A DNA stretch of 64,000 bases from Modestobacter muralis (GTDB lineage: Bacteria; Actinomycetota; Actinomycetes; Mycobacteriales; Geodermatophilaceae), in assembly GCF_010682105.1 (NCBI RefSeq), contig NZ_JAAGWH010000005.1:29942-93941 (forward strand). Direction: 5' to 3'. This document shows, in pieces, positions 56,618 to 64,000 of this stretch. The stretch's first letter is position 1, and each line of letters begins with the position of its first letter. Under the pieces are notes generated by a model that saw only the letters and a program-made list of their open reading frames with translations, made no database searches and was not told the origin of the DNA. Made by a program: the position numbers and the translations under genes.

Positions 56618-57823
56618 ACCGGCGGCGACCAGCTCGCCGTCCCGCCACACCTCGCGGACCCGCCCGGCCAGCCCGGTCAGGTCGCCGGCGTCGCCGTCCA
56701 GGACGACGACGTCGGCGCGCTTGCCCGGCTCCAGGCTGCCCAGCTCGCCGGCGACGCCCAGCAGCTCGGCCGCCGACAGGGTGGTGGCGTGCCAGGCCTG
56801 CTCCGGGGTCAGGCCGCAGTCGGCCATCAGCCCGAGCTCGACCAGGTTGTCCCCGTGCGGCCCGACCCCGCTGTCGGTGCCCATGGCGACCTTCACGCCG
56901 GCCGCGATCGCCCGGGTCACCGACTCGTCGTGCACGGACTGCACGACGCGGGCTTTCTCGACCACGGCGGTCGGCAGCTGCGCGCCGCCGGCCACCGCGG
57001 CGAGGACGGCGCGCGGCGCGGCCAGCGTCGGCACCAGCCAGGTGCCGTGCGCCAGCATCAGCTCGATCGCCTCGTCGTCGAGGTAGATGCCGTGCTCGAT
57101 GGAGCGGATCCCGGCCCGGACGGCGTTCTTGATCCCCTCCGCCCCCTGCGCGTGCGCCATGACGGCGACGTGCGCGGCGTTCGCCTCCTCGACCAGCACG
57201 TCCAGCTCGACCGGGCGGAAGTGCGGGTGGCGCGGGTCGTCGCGGGCGGAGAGGACGCCGCCGCTGGTGGCCACCTTGATCACGTCGGCGCCGGCCCGCA
57301 GCAGCTCGCGGACGGTGCGGCGCATCTCGTCGGGTCCGTCGACGATCGTGCGCGGCCGGCCCGGGTGCGGGCCCATCAGCGGGAACTCCGCGCCGCAGAC
57401 GTGCCAGCCGTCGCCGTGCCCGCCGGTCTGGGACAGCATGCTGATCGCGATCTGCATCCGCGGCCCGCTGATCAGGCCCTTCCGCACGGCCTCGGCCACG
57501 CCCAGGTCGGCACCACCGGCGTCGCGCACCGAGGTGATGCCGAGGGCGAGCGTGCGGCGCAGGTTGTGCAGCGCCTCGTAGAAGCCGTAGCTGAACGGCG
57601 TCTGCAGCGTCCGCATCAGGTCGACGCCGCTCATCATCACGTGCACGTGGCAGTCGAACAGGCCCGGCAGCACGGTCGCGCCGGTGCAGTCGACGACCTC
57701 GTCGCCGTCCAGGCCGACGCCGACGGCGACGATCCGGCCGTCCTCGACGGCGACGTCACCGGCGGCCGCAGGGGCGCCCGTGCCGTCGAGGACCTGGCCA
57801 CCGGAGAACACTCGTCGGGTCAT
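56579..57823 (-). CDS. Metal-dependent amidohydrolase (prolidase/imidazolonepropionase-like)
   Basis: This 414-residue amidohydrolase-superfamily enzyme has the metal-binding DCHVHV, the probable carboxylated lysine in VIKVATSGG, histidines in MAHAQG and SIEHGIYL, and the catalytic Asp in GTDSGVG. This set matches the subgroup of Xaa-Pro or Xaa-Arg dipeptidases and related enzymes. The exact substrate is unknown. The S9 peptidase gene is divergent with only 74 bases between the start codons, and both appear leaderless, so the pair may be co-controlled in peptide use. Confidence 0.9.
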   Translation of the reverse strand: MTRRVFSGGQVLDGTGAPAAAGDVAVEDGRIVAVGVGLDGDEVVDCTGATVLPGLFDCHVHVMMSGVDLMRTLQTPFSYGFYEALHNLRRTLALGITSVRDAGGADLGVAEAVRKGLISGPRMQIAISMLSQTGGHGDGWHVCGAEFPLMGPHPGRPRTIVDGPDEMRRTVRELLRAGADVIKVATSGGVLSARDDPRHPHFRPVELDVLVEEANAAHVAVMAHAQGAEGIKNAVRAGIRSIEHGIYLDDEAIELMLAHGTWLVPTLAAPRAVLAAVAGGAQLPTAVVEKARVVQSVHDESVTRAIAAGVKVAMGTDSGVGPHGDNLVELGLMADCGLTPEQAWHATTLSAAELLGVAGELGSLEPGKRADVVVLDGDAGDLTGLAGRVREVWRDGELVAAGGATVERGVIAPR

Positions 57824-57829
57824 GACGGC

Positions 57830-57835
57830 AGCCTA
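57830..57835 (-). promoter_or_regulatory. -10-like hexamer of a leaderless transcript (amidohydrolase)
   Basis: TAGGCT on the minus strand lies exactly six bases before the ATG at 57823. The six bases (GCCGTC) are the same as those between the hexamer and ATG of the divergent gene. Confidence 0.5.
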
Positions 57836-57885
57836 GGGCGTCACCCGTTAGCGGTGCTCATCATCTCCGCGCGTGCGGCCTGGGT

Positions 57886-57891
57886 TAGCGT
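57886..57891 (+). promoter_or_regulatory. -10-like hexamer of a leaderless transcript (S9 peptidase)
   Basis: TAGCGT is followed by GCCGTC and the ATG at 57898. There is no ribosome-binding site. Confidence 0.5.
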
Positions 57892-57897
57892 GCCGTC

Positions 57898-59928
57898 ATG
57901 CGGCCCACCGACCTGTCCCTGCTGCGCACCCCCGGCGTCGCTGCGGTGTCCCCGGACGGGACGACGGCCGTCGTCGCCGTCAGCCGGCTGGACCTGGAGG
58001 CCGACCAGTACCGCAGCCAGCTCTGGACCGTGCCCACCGACGGATCCGCGCCGGCCCGGCCGCTCACCCACGGCCACCGCGACTCCGCCCCGGCGTTCTC
58101 CCCGGACGGGCGCTGGCTCGCCTACCTCTCGGCCGGGCCCCAGGGCGCGCCGCAGCTGCACGTCCTGGCCACCGGTGGGGGAGCGGCCCGCGCGCTGACC
58201 GACCACCACCTGGGTGCGGGTGCGCCGGTCTGGTCCCCGGACTCCCGCCGGATCGCCTACGTCGCCCGGGTCCCCGAGGCCGGCCGTTACGGCACCGACC
58301 CCGACGTGGCCCCGGCCGCCGAGGCGCCCCGGCTGATCACCACGCTGAAGTACCGCGCCGACGGCGTCGGGTTCACCAGCGACCGGCGTCCGCACGTGTT
58401 CGTCGTCGACCTGCCGGCCGACACCGCCGAGGACCTCATCGAACCGGCCGCGCCGTTCCAGGTCACCGGCGGGGACGTCGACGACTCCGACGTCACCTGG
58501 AGCCCGGACGGCGCCGAGCTCGCGTTCGTCTCGGCCCGGCACGAGGGCGCCGACACCGACCGGGTCAGCGACGTGTACGCCGTCCGGCCCGACGGCTCGG
58601 GGCTGCGCCGGGTCACCGACTCCCGCGCCGCGGTCTCCCACCCCGCCTACGACCCGACCGGCACCACGATCTACGCGACGGCCGTCCCGGACCTGGGCCC
58701 GGCGGGCCGGGATTTCGTCGGCCGCAACTCCACCCTGGTCCGGGTGGACGCCGCCGGGGGACCGCTGGTGCCGCTGCTGGACCCGGAGGACCACGACCGC
58801 GGCGACGAGACGCCGGCGACGGTGGTGGCCGACGGGGCGGTGTTCCTCGGCGTCCAGCGCCGCGGCGCCGTCGAGCTGCTGCGGGTGCCGCTGGACGGTG
58901 GTGCGCCGGAGGCGCTGGTCGACGGGCCGTACACGGTGCGCGGCATCGGGGCCGGCGGCGGCGTCGTCGTGGCGACCGTCGCGCACGACCGGTCCGCCGG
59001 TGAGCTGATCGCGATCACCCCGGGACGGCGCCGGCTGCTCACCGGCTTCGGGGCACCCCTGCAGGCCACCGGCCGGCTGCACCGGATGCGGGAGACCACG
59101 GCCACCGCGCCGGACGGCTACCCGGTCCACGGCTGGGTCACCACGCCGCCCGGGCCGGGGCCGCACCCGGTGCTGCTCACCGTGCACGGCGGCCCGTTCG
59201 CCCAGTACGGGTGGACGCTGTTCGACGAGACGCAGGCCTACGTCGAGGCCGGCTACGCGGTGCTGATGTGCAACCCGCGGGGCTCCTCGGGCTACGGGCA
59301 GGCACACGGCCGGGCCGTCAAGGAGCACATGGGCGAGAAGGACGCCGACGACGTCCTCGCCTTCCTCGACGCCGCCCTCGCCGACCCCACGCTGGACGCC
59401 GCACGGGTGGGGCTGATGGGCGGCTCGTACGGCGGGTTCATGACCACGCTGCTGCTGGGCCGCACCGACCGCTTCGTCGCCGGCATCAGCGAGCGCGGGT
59501 TCAACGACCCGGTCAGCTTCGTGGGCTCCTCCGACATCGGGTTCTTCTTCCCCGACGAGTACGTGGGCACCGACCCCGAGCGGATCGCCGCCCAGTCGCC
59601 GATGGCCTCCGCGCACCGGATCACCACGCCCACGCTGGTCATCCACTCGGAGGAGGACTGGCGCTGTCCGCTGGAGCAGGGCACCCGGCTCTACGTCGAG
59701 CTCAAGCGCCGCGGCGTGCCGACCGAGCTGCTGCTGTTCCCGGGGGAGGGGCACGAGCTGTCGCGCTCGGGGACGCCGAAGCACCGTCGCGCCCGCCTGG
59801 AGCACGTGCTGCGCTGGTGGGGCCGGTGGCTGCCCACGTCGCGGAACACCTCCGCGGTGGCCGAGCTGCCGGCCGGGTCCTCGGCCGCCGGGCAGCCGCT
59901 GGCGGTCCAGGCCACCCGGCTCTCATGA
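57898..59928 (+). CDS. S9-family serine peptidase (acylaminoacyl/dipeptidyl peptidase type)
   Basis: This 676-residue prolyl-oligopeptidase-family enzyme has an N-terminal beta-propeller (about 10-390, with repeated SPDG and WSPDS blades) and a C-terminal alpha/beta-hydrolase domain. The catalytic triad is visible: Ser in GGSYGGF, Asp in HSEEDWRCP and His in GEGHELSRSG. It probably trims short peptides in the cytosol; no signal peptide is seen. Its stop overlaps the start of the DUF2891 gene (ATGA). Confidence 0.93.
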   Translation: MRPTDLSLLRTPGVAAVSPDGTTAVVAVSRLDLEADQYRSQLWTVPTDGSAPARPLTHGHRDSAPAFSPDGRWLAYLSAGPQGAPQLHVLATGGGAARALTDHHLGAGAPVWSPDSRRIAYVARVPEAGRYGTDPDVAPAAEAPRLITTLKYRADGVGFTSDRRPHVFVVDLPADTAEDLIEPAAPFQVTGGDVDDSDVTWSPDGAELAFVSARHEGADTDRVSDVYAVRPDGSGLRRVTDSRAAVSHPAYDPTGTTIYATAVPDLGPAGRDFVGRNSTLVRVDAAGGPLVPLLDPEDHDRGDETPATVVADGAVFLGVQRRGAVELLRVPLDGGAPEALVDGPYTVRGIGAGGGVVVATVAHDRSAGELIAITPGRRRLLTGFGAPLQATGRLHRMRETTATAPDGYPVHGWVTTPPGPGPHPVLLTVHGGPFAQYGWTLFDETQAYVEAGYAVLMCNPRGSSGYGQAHGRAVKEHMGEKDADDVLAFLDAALADPTLDAARVGLMGGSYGGFMTTLLLGRTDRFVAGISERGFNDPVSFVGSSDIGFFFPDEYVGTDPERIAAQSPMASAHRITTPTLVIHSEEDWRCPLEQGTRLYVELKRRGVPTELLLFPGEGHELSRSGTPKHRRARLEHVLRWWGRWLPTSRNTSAVAELPAGSSAAGQPLAVQATRLS

Positions 59929-60911
59929 CCCCGCCGGAGCTGCTGGGCGCGGCACCGGAGCTGGCCGCGACGGCGCTGCGCACGGTGCAGGTGGAGTTCC
60001 CCAACGGGCTGCGGGTCGACTACGCCGCCCCCGGCGACGCCCCGCACCGGCCGCGGGACCGGCACCCGGCGTTCTACGGCAGCTACGACTGGCACTCCGC
60101 GGTCGAGATGCACTGGGTGCTGGCCCGGCTGCTGCGGGTGGCGCCGGCGCAGGTCGCCGCCGCGGAGATCAGGGCGGTGTTCGACGAGCACTGGACGCCG
60201 GCGGCGATCGCGGCCGAGGTCGCCTTCGCCGCGTCGTCCCCGGGCTGGGAGCGGCCCTACGGGTGGGCGTGGGCGCTGACCCTGCACGAGGAGCTCGCGT
60301 CCTGGTCCGACGACGGTGATCCCGACGCGCTGCGCTGGGCGGCGGCGCTGCAGCCGCTGGCCGACCACTTCCTCGGCGCGTACGCCCGCTGGCTGCCGGC
60401 CGCGACCTACCCGGTGCGGTACGGACTGCACCCCAACAGCGCCTTCGGGTTGCTGAGGGCGCTGCCGGCCGCCCGCCGGGCCGGTGTCGACGGGCTGCTC
60501 ACCGACGCCGCCCGCCGGTGGTTCGGCGCCGACACCGCCGCCCCGCTGCGCTGGGAGCCCTCGGGCTCGGACTTCCTGTCCCCGGCGCTGACCGAGGCCG
60601 TGCTGATGACCGCGGTGCTCCCGGACCCGGCGCCCTGGCTGGCCGGGTTCCTGCCGGACGGCGTCGCGCTCACCCCGGCCGGGGTCGGCGACGCCGCCGA
60701 CGGGCAGACGGCCCACCTGCACGGGTTGAACCTGAGCCGGGCATGGTGCCTGCGCCGGCTGGCCGACGCGCTGCCGGGGGACCGGTCGCGCCTGCTGGCG
60801 TCAGCTGCGGAGCACGCCGCCGCGGCGCTGCCCTTCGTGAGCGGCAGCCACTACACGGTCGAGCACTGGCTGGTCGCGTACGCCCTGCTGTACCTCGACC
60901 CGGCGTACTGA
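59925..60911 (+). CDS. DUF2891 family protein
   Basis: This is a 328-residue protein of unknown function. The family is recognised from HPAFYGSYDWHSAVEMHW near the start, LHPNSAFGL in the middle and the terminal SHYTVEHWLVAYALLYL. The conserved His, Trp and acidic residues, together with the alpha-toroid-like helical pattern, suggest a glycan- or metal-linked enzyme, but nothing is proven. It overlaps the S9 peptidase gene by four bases, so both are one operon. Confidence 0.87.
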   Translation: MTPPELLGAAPELAATALRTVQVEFPNGLRVDYAAPGDAPHRPRDRHPAFYGSYDWHSAVEMHWVLARLLRVAPAQVAAAEIRAVFDEHWTPAAIAAEVAFAASSPGWERPYGWAWALTLHEELASWSDDGDPDALRWAAALQPLADHFLGAYARWLPAATYPVRYGLHPNSAFGLLRALPAARRAGVDGLLTDAARRWFGADTAAPLRWEPSGSDFLSPALTEAVLMTAVLPDPAPWLAGFLPDGVALTPAGVGDAADGQTAHLHGLNLSRAWCLRRLADALPGDRSRLLASAAEHAAAALPFVSGSHYTVEHWLVAYALLYLDPAY

Positions 60912-60944
60912 GCGCTGCGTTCGTCGGATGGGCGACCGAGGCCC

Positions 60945-60950
60945 TAGCGT
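60945..60950 (+). promoter_or_regulatory. -10-like hexamer of a leaderless transcript (60.9-kb gene)
   Basis: TAGCGT lies exactly six bases before the ATG at 60957, the same arrangement as at 57886. Confidence 0.5.
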
Positions 60951-60956
60951 GCAGGC

Positions 60957-61244
60957 ATGGCGCTCATCTACCCGATCCAGGCCGACGCTCCCGAGCCCGA
61001 CGAGGACTCGGAGCCCGCGTTCGAGGAGCTCGCCGCCGAGCTGTCCGACACCTGGCTCGTCCAGATCGAGGCCGACGAGGACGACGAGGGCGTGTCGTTC
61101 GGCCCGATGTCGGCACCGGCCGCCTTCGAGCTCGGCGTCGAACTGGACGACCGGCGGCCGGACTGGACGATCTCGGTCCTCCCGCTGCACGTGCCCGGGA
61201 CGGCGGACGAGTTGATCGCCGGCTTCGAGGACGACGAGGACTGA
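60957..61244 (+). CDS. Hypothetical acidic protein
   Basis: This is a 95-residue, very acidic cytosolic protein that I do not recognise. About a quarter of the residues are Asp or Glu, including EADEDDEG in the middle and EDDED at the end. There are no cysteines and no hydrophobic segments; the middle (SFGPMSAPAAFELGVELDD) may form a small alpha/beta fold. The exact TAGCGT-N6-ATG spacing supports the start. It converges on the SipW-LamG gene with only 6 bases between the stops. Confidence 0.7.
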   Translation: MALIYPIQADAPEPDEDSEPAFEELAAELSDTWLVQIEADEDDEGVSFGPMSAPAAFELGVELDDRRPDWTISVLPLHVPGTADELIAGFEDDED

Positions 61245-61250
61245 CCGGGG

Positions 61251-62732
61251 TCAGCGGACCGGGCGGTACTGGCGCGCGACCTCGGCGGCGGTGAGCGTGC
61301 GGTCGAACACCGCCGCCGAGGACAGCGAGCCGCTGAACCAGGGGTTCGTCGGCTTGTCCGGCCACAGGCCGAGCTCGCCCCCGCCGAAGCGCCAGAAGGA
61401 CCCGGCCATCGGCTCACCGGTGGTCTGGGCGGCGTTCGCGGCGACCTCCTGGCCGTCGACGTACAGGCGCATCCCGGTGCTCCCGAGCGTGGCGGTCACC
61501 AGGTGCCACCGGCCGTCGGCGTAGGAGGTGCCGGCCGGGCTGCTCACCGTGTGGTAGGTGCCGCGGTAGACGCCGAACACCAGTGCGCCGGCATCGGTCA
61601 TGTAGACGTGCCGGTCGTACTGGCCGGCCCCGGTCTCCTGGCTGTTCACCCCGAAGAGCCGGCCGCCGGGCGCCGAGGTGCGGAACCAGACCTGGGTGGT
61701 GAAGACGTCCGGGGCGGCCGACGATCGGGCGGTGCTGATCCAGCCGGTCGCACCGTCGAGGGTGACCGCCGCGACCGGGCCGTACCCGCAGTCCGGGCCG
61801 GCCGCGCCCAGCACGACGCCGCCGCGGTAGGTGCCGTTGCCCTTGTTGGTGCGGCCGGGGACCGAGACGGTGCCCGTGTTGTAGGCGGTGGTCCCGGTCG
61901 TCTCGCGGAGTGCGTAGAACCGGGCGGCCGGAGCGGCCGACTCGTCGATGCAGCCCCAGGCGAGCACCGAGTCCATCGTGATGCTGTTGCCCGGGTCGGT
62001 CGTGCTGGCCGAGAAGGTCGCCCCGGCAGACGTGGGCGGGGTCAGCAGCAGCGGGCAGGTGGCGACCAGGACGCCGGTCACAACCGTGCGCCGGACGAGT
62101 GGGGTGCGGCGGGTGCTGGGCGTCGCGTGCCGACCGGGCCGGCGGGGGCGCGCCGGAACCGGTGCCCCGGTCCCGGTGCCGCACGGGGCCGGCGCGCGGT
62201 GCCATCCGGCCGCAGCGACCAGCGCGACCAGCGCCCCGGCGGCCGCGGCCAGCGGGAGCCAGCGCTGCCCGGCGGCCCAGACCACCGGCAGCCCGACGAA
62301 CGGGACGCGCAGGACGCCGGCGCCGTGGACGGCCGAGGGTGCGACGAGAGAGGTGTCGGGGTCGGCGTTCGCGTCGCCCTGCAGGCGCAGCCCACCGTCC
62401 TCGATCGCGGTCAACCGGTGCAGCCGCGCCGCACCGGGCCGGTCGGGGTCGTCGACGAGCAGGACGCGGCCCACCTGGGGGGTACCGGTGACGGGACGGA
62501 CGACGACCACGTCACCGGCGACGACGGCGGGGGCCATCGACCCGCTCATCACCACGGTCGTCTCCCAGCCCAGCACGACGGGGAGCTGCGACCAGAGGAG
62601 CAGCCCGACCAGCAGCGTCAGGGCGCCGCGGGCCAGGGTGGTGACCGCGACGGCGACCCAGCCGTCCCGGACCGCGCGGCCGGCGGACGGGCCGGCGTCC
62701 TGCGGTGCGCGCACGGGTCTCTCCTGGCTCAT
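61251..62732 (-). CDS. SipW-type signal peptidase fused to a LamG-like domain
   Basis: This 493-residue membrane protein is an unusual fusion. The N-terminal half is an S26B (ER/SipW-type) signal peptidase: a TM segment at about 27-55, catalytic Ser65 in MSGSMAP, His105 in RLHRLTA and GDAN at 119-122, then a second TM (about 150-176). A third TM (about 215-232) leads to AGATFSASTTDPGNS, which itself looks like a camelysin-type cleavage region, and then a LamG/concanavalin-like beta domain (about 260-485). The frame is open throughout. It is 29 bases downstream of a camelysin-like gene, its likely substrate. Confidence 0.85.
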   Translation of the reverse strand: MSQERPVRAPQDAGPSAGRAVRDGWVAVAVTTLARGALTLLVGLLLWSQLPVVLGWETTVVMSGSMAPAVVAGDVVVVRPVTGTPQVGRVLLVDDPDRPGAARLHRLTAIEDGGLRLQGDANADPDTSLVAPSAVHGAGVLRVPFVGLPVVWAAGQRWLPLAAAAGALVALVAAAGWHRAPAPCGTGTGAPVPARPRRPGRHATPSTRRTPLVRRTVVTGVLVATCPLLLTPPTSAGATFSASTTDPGNSITMDSVLAWGCIDESAAPAARFYALRETTGTTAYNTGTVSVPGRTNKGNGTYRGGVVLGAAGPDCGYGPVAAVTLDGATGWISTARSSAAPDVFTTQVWFRTSAPGGRLFGVNSQETGAGQYDRHVYMTDAGALVFGVYRGTYHTVSSPAGTSYADGRWHLVTATLGSTGMRLYVDGQEVAANAAQTTGEPMAGSFWRFGGGELGLWPDKPTNPWFSGSLSSAAVFDRTLTAAEVARQYRPVR

Positions 62733-62761
62733 CGGGTCGGGTCGGGTCAGGGGTCGGGCGC

Positions 62762-63364
62762 TCAGGGCGCCGTCGACCTGACCTCCCAGACGAAGGTCAT
62801 GGTCGCGGTCGAGTCCTGGGTCGCGTTTCCCGCGTTCGGGTCGACCCGGTAGGTGACCCGGTAGGTGCGCTGCTCGCCCACGTCGCCGGCGAGCGTCCAC
62901 GCCGACCCGCCGGCGCTGTACTCGGTGGGGTAGCCGGCGAGGGTGCGCGAGAAGACCGGCGCCCCGGCCGGGGCGCTGAAGTCGGAGCAGTCCACGGCGG
63001 TGCCGGTGCCCTGGACGACGTCGAGGGTGATGTTCTGGGTCAGCAGGAGGGGTCCGGTCAGCGCGGCGCCGTACAGCCGCACCTCGCCGGGCACCGAGCC
63101 GTCGGAGGTGACGGTGAGGCACCGGCTGTCGCTGGCGCCCGGCCACAGCTCGTCGGCCTGGAACAGCGCGCTGGCGCGGTCGGTGCTCAGCTGCACGCGG
63201 CCGGTCGTCCAGGAGTTGCCCTCGTTCTCCGCCCGGGCGCTGAAGGCGGCGTAGGACGTCGACCAGGTGAGGACGCCGGACAGCAGCAGGCCGACGACCG
63301 CCGCGACAGCACCGCCGAGGCGGGCCGAGCGGCGCGGGGGTGGTGCGGCGCGGTGGGAGGTCAC
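62762..63364 (-). CDS. Camelysin/TasA-like secreted protein next to its peptidase
   Basis: This 200-residue exported protein has a basic start (PPPRRSARLGG), a hydrophobic segment (about 18-38) and the SipW-type site YAAFSARAENEGNSWTTG. The mature part is beta-rich, with a disulfide-capable cysteine pair (near residues 80 and 125). It is first in a two-gene operon with the SipW-LamG gene, the arrangement known for TasA/SipW. It may be a surface fibre or matrix component; this is inferred. The GTG at 63364 is used, with AGGA upstream. Confidence 0.82.
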   Translation of the reverse strand: MTSHRAAPPPRRSARLGGAVAAVVGLLLSGVLTWSTSYAAFSARAENEGNSWTTGRVQLSTDRASALFQADELWPGASDSRCLTVTSDGSVPGEVRLYGAALTGPLLLTQNITLDVVQGTGTAVDCSDFSAPAGAPVFSRTLAGYPTEYSAGGSAWTLAGDVGEQRTYRVTYRVDPNAGNATQDSTATMTFVWEVRSTAP

Positions 63365-63530
63365 GGTGCGTCCTGAGGTCGGAGGGAGCCGGCGGCCGGA
63401 GCCGCGATCGGGTCGTGTGCAGGGGCCATCGGGCTCACGACAGGTGTTCGTGAGCCGCAGTCCCGTGGCCTCACCCCTCGGGGGGACCCGTCCTGGCACG
63501 ATCACCGGCACACGACGGGGAGGCGGGCCG

Positions 63531-64000
63531 ATGCCCTGGACGGCGCTGCGCTCGTGGCGCCAGCGGGTGGGTGGCCTGCCCCGGCGGCAGCGCCGGCTCG
63601 TGGTCGCGGCGGCGGTGGCCGGGTGGCTCGCGGCGACCTACGGCCTCCTGGTGGCACTGCAGGCCGCGGTCGGGGACGACCCGGTGGACCTACTCCAGCC
63701 GCTCGGCCCGCTGGCCGGCACGCTGGGCGGCACCACGCTGGGGCTGCGGTGGCAGCGGCGGCGGACGGGCGGAGGCGACCGACAACGGCAGCTCGGGGCG
63801 GCGCTGCGGTCCCGGCGGCTGCCCGCGGACGCCGACCCGGCGGTCTGGCGACCGCTGCTGGCGGGGGAGCAGCGCGCCCTGCGGCGGCTGCTCGTCACCG
63901 GGTCGGGGGCACTGGTGCTGCTGGTGGTGCTGGTCGTCGTGCTGGTGGCGACCCTGGCCGGGGACGCGGACCTCGGACACCTGGCCGTCGGGGGCGGGCT
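63531..64000 (+). CDS. Hypothetical membrane protein (partial, runs off the window)
   Basis: The first 156 codons of a gene that continues beyond the window. A basic N-terminus (LRSWRQRVGGLPRRQRRL) is followed by one hydrophobic segment at about 30-48 and possibly a second at about 58-75. An arginine-rich cytoplasmic stretch and a strongly hydrophobic, valine/leucine-rich segment (about 126-145) come next. ATG at 63531 has GGGGAGG upstream. No family is recognised. It is divergent from the camelysin-like gene. Confidence 0.65.
   Translation, partial: MPWTALRSWRQRVGGLPRRQRRLVVAAAVAGWLAATYGLLVALQAAVGDDPVDLLQPLGPLAGTLGGTTLGLRWQRRRTGGGDRQRQLGAALRSRRLPADADPAVWRPLLAGEQRALRRLLVTGSGALVLLVVLVVVLVATLAGDADLGHLAVGGG

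Noticed and set aside
57846..57860. A fifth copy of the island operator (CACCGCTAA on the minus strand)
   Set aside because: Only the right half matches; the AGTA half is missing and the genes there are unrelated peptidases.
61990..62110. A frameshift or lost stop joining two genes into the SipW-LamG fusion
   Set aside because: The frame is open and compositionally normal across the junction and no competing start with a ribosome site is seen, so I keep it as a fusion while listing the check.

Overview
The window is continuous, very GC-rich DNA with densely packed genes, many GTG starts and frequent 4-base ATGA/GTGA stop-start overlaps. It reads as the chromosome of an actinobacterium. Coproheme-type heme genes (hemE-hemY-hemQ), an actinobacterial LigC/Prim-PolC repair pair, a c-di-AMP riboswitch in front of an Rpf-like gene and several apparently leaderless genes all fit that. 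A Geodermatophilaceae-like organism is a guess from overall feel, not a demonstrated assignment. I see no CRISPR array, rRNA, tRNA, insertion sequence or prophage.

Layout: (1) 1-3.5 kb, the end of a sugar ABC importer operon plus a small membrane protein and a lipoprotein. (2) 3.5-10.6 kb, an RNase D / LuxR-type regulator / DUF3000 / heme block (hemE, hemY, a GNAT enzyme, hemQ) and convergent msrB. (3) 10.7-17.5 kb, small unknowns, a cold-shock protein, a LysR/EamA exporter pair, an AtzG/AtzE-like amidase pair, a camelysin/TasA-like secreted protein and cutC, which has an apparent frameshift. (4) 17.6-35.4 kb, a long co-directional minus-strand catabolic island: amidase, MarR regulator, NmrA-like reductase, hyuB, hyuA, a CoxG-like anchor, a molybdenum hydroxylase (large, iron-sulfur and FAD subunits), a UraA-type uracil permease, barbiturase, XdhC and the CoxE/CoxD maturation proteins. 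(5) 35.5-41.6 kb, Prim-PolC, a TAP-type hydrolase lipoprotein, LigC and an MMPL transporter. (6) 41.6-50 kb, a RibD-C reductase and the trehalose genes treZ, treY and glgX/treX, interrupted by an Rpf-LysM gene with a ydaO (c-di-AMP) riboswitch. (7) 50.5-64 kb, uvrB, a DUF4288-like gene, two TerC paralogues (the first behind a yybP-ykoY Mn2+ riboswitch), an aquaporin, a metal-dependent amidohydrolase, an S9 peptidase/DUF2891 pair, and a SipW-type signal peptidase fused to a LamG domain next to its likely camelysin-like substrate.

The most interesting system is region 4. Barbiturase, a uracil permease, a non-CO-dehydrogenase molybdenum hydroxylase with dedicated maturation and anchoring factors, and an amidase together match the oxidative pyrimidine pathway: uracil or thymine to barbiturate, then ureidomalonate, then malonate plus urea. 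Four start regions in this island carry the same motif, about AGTANNTCANNGCTAA, in front of the amidase, hyuA, uraA and barbiturase genes. This points to one regulon, most simply run by the MarR protein encoded inside it.

RNA-level control is also rich. There are two recognisable riboswitches, a 15-bp hairpin just ahead of the Mo-hydroxylase large-subunit gene, many long bidirectional terminator hairpins without U-tracts, and a set of genes whose -10-like hexamer sits exactly 6-7 bases before the start codon.
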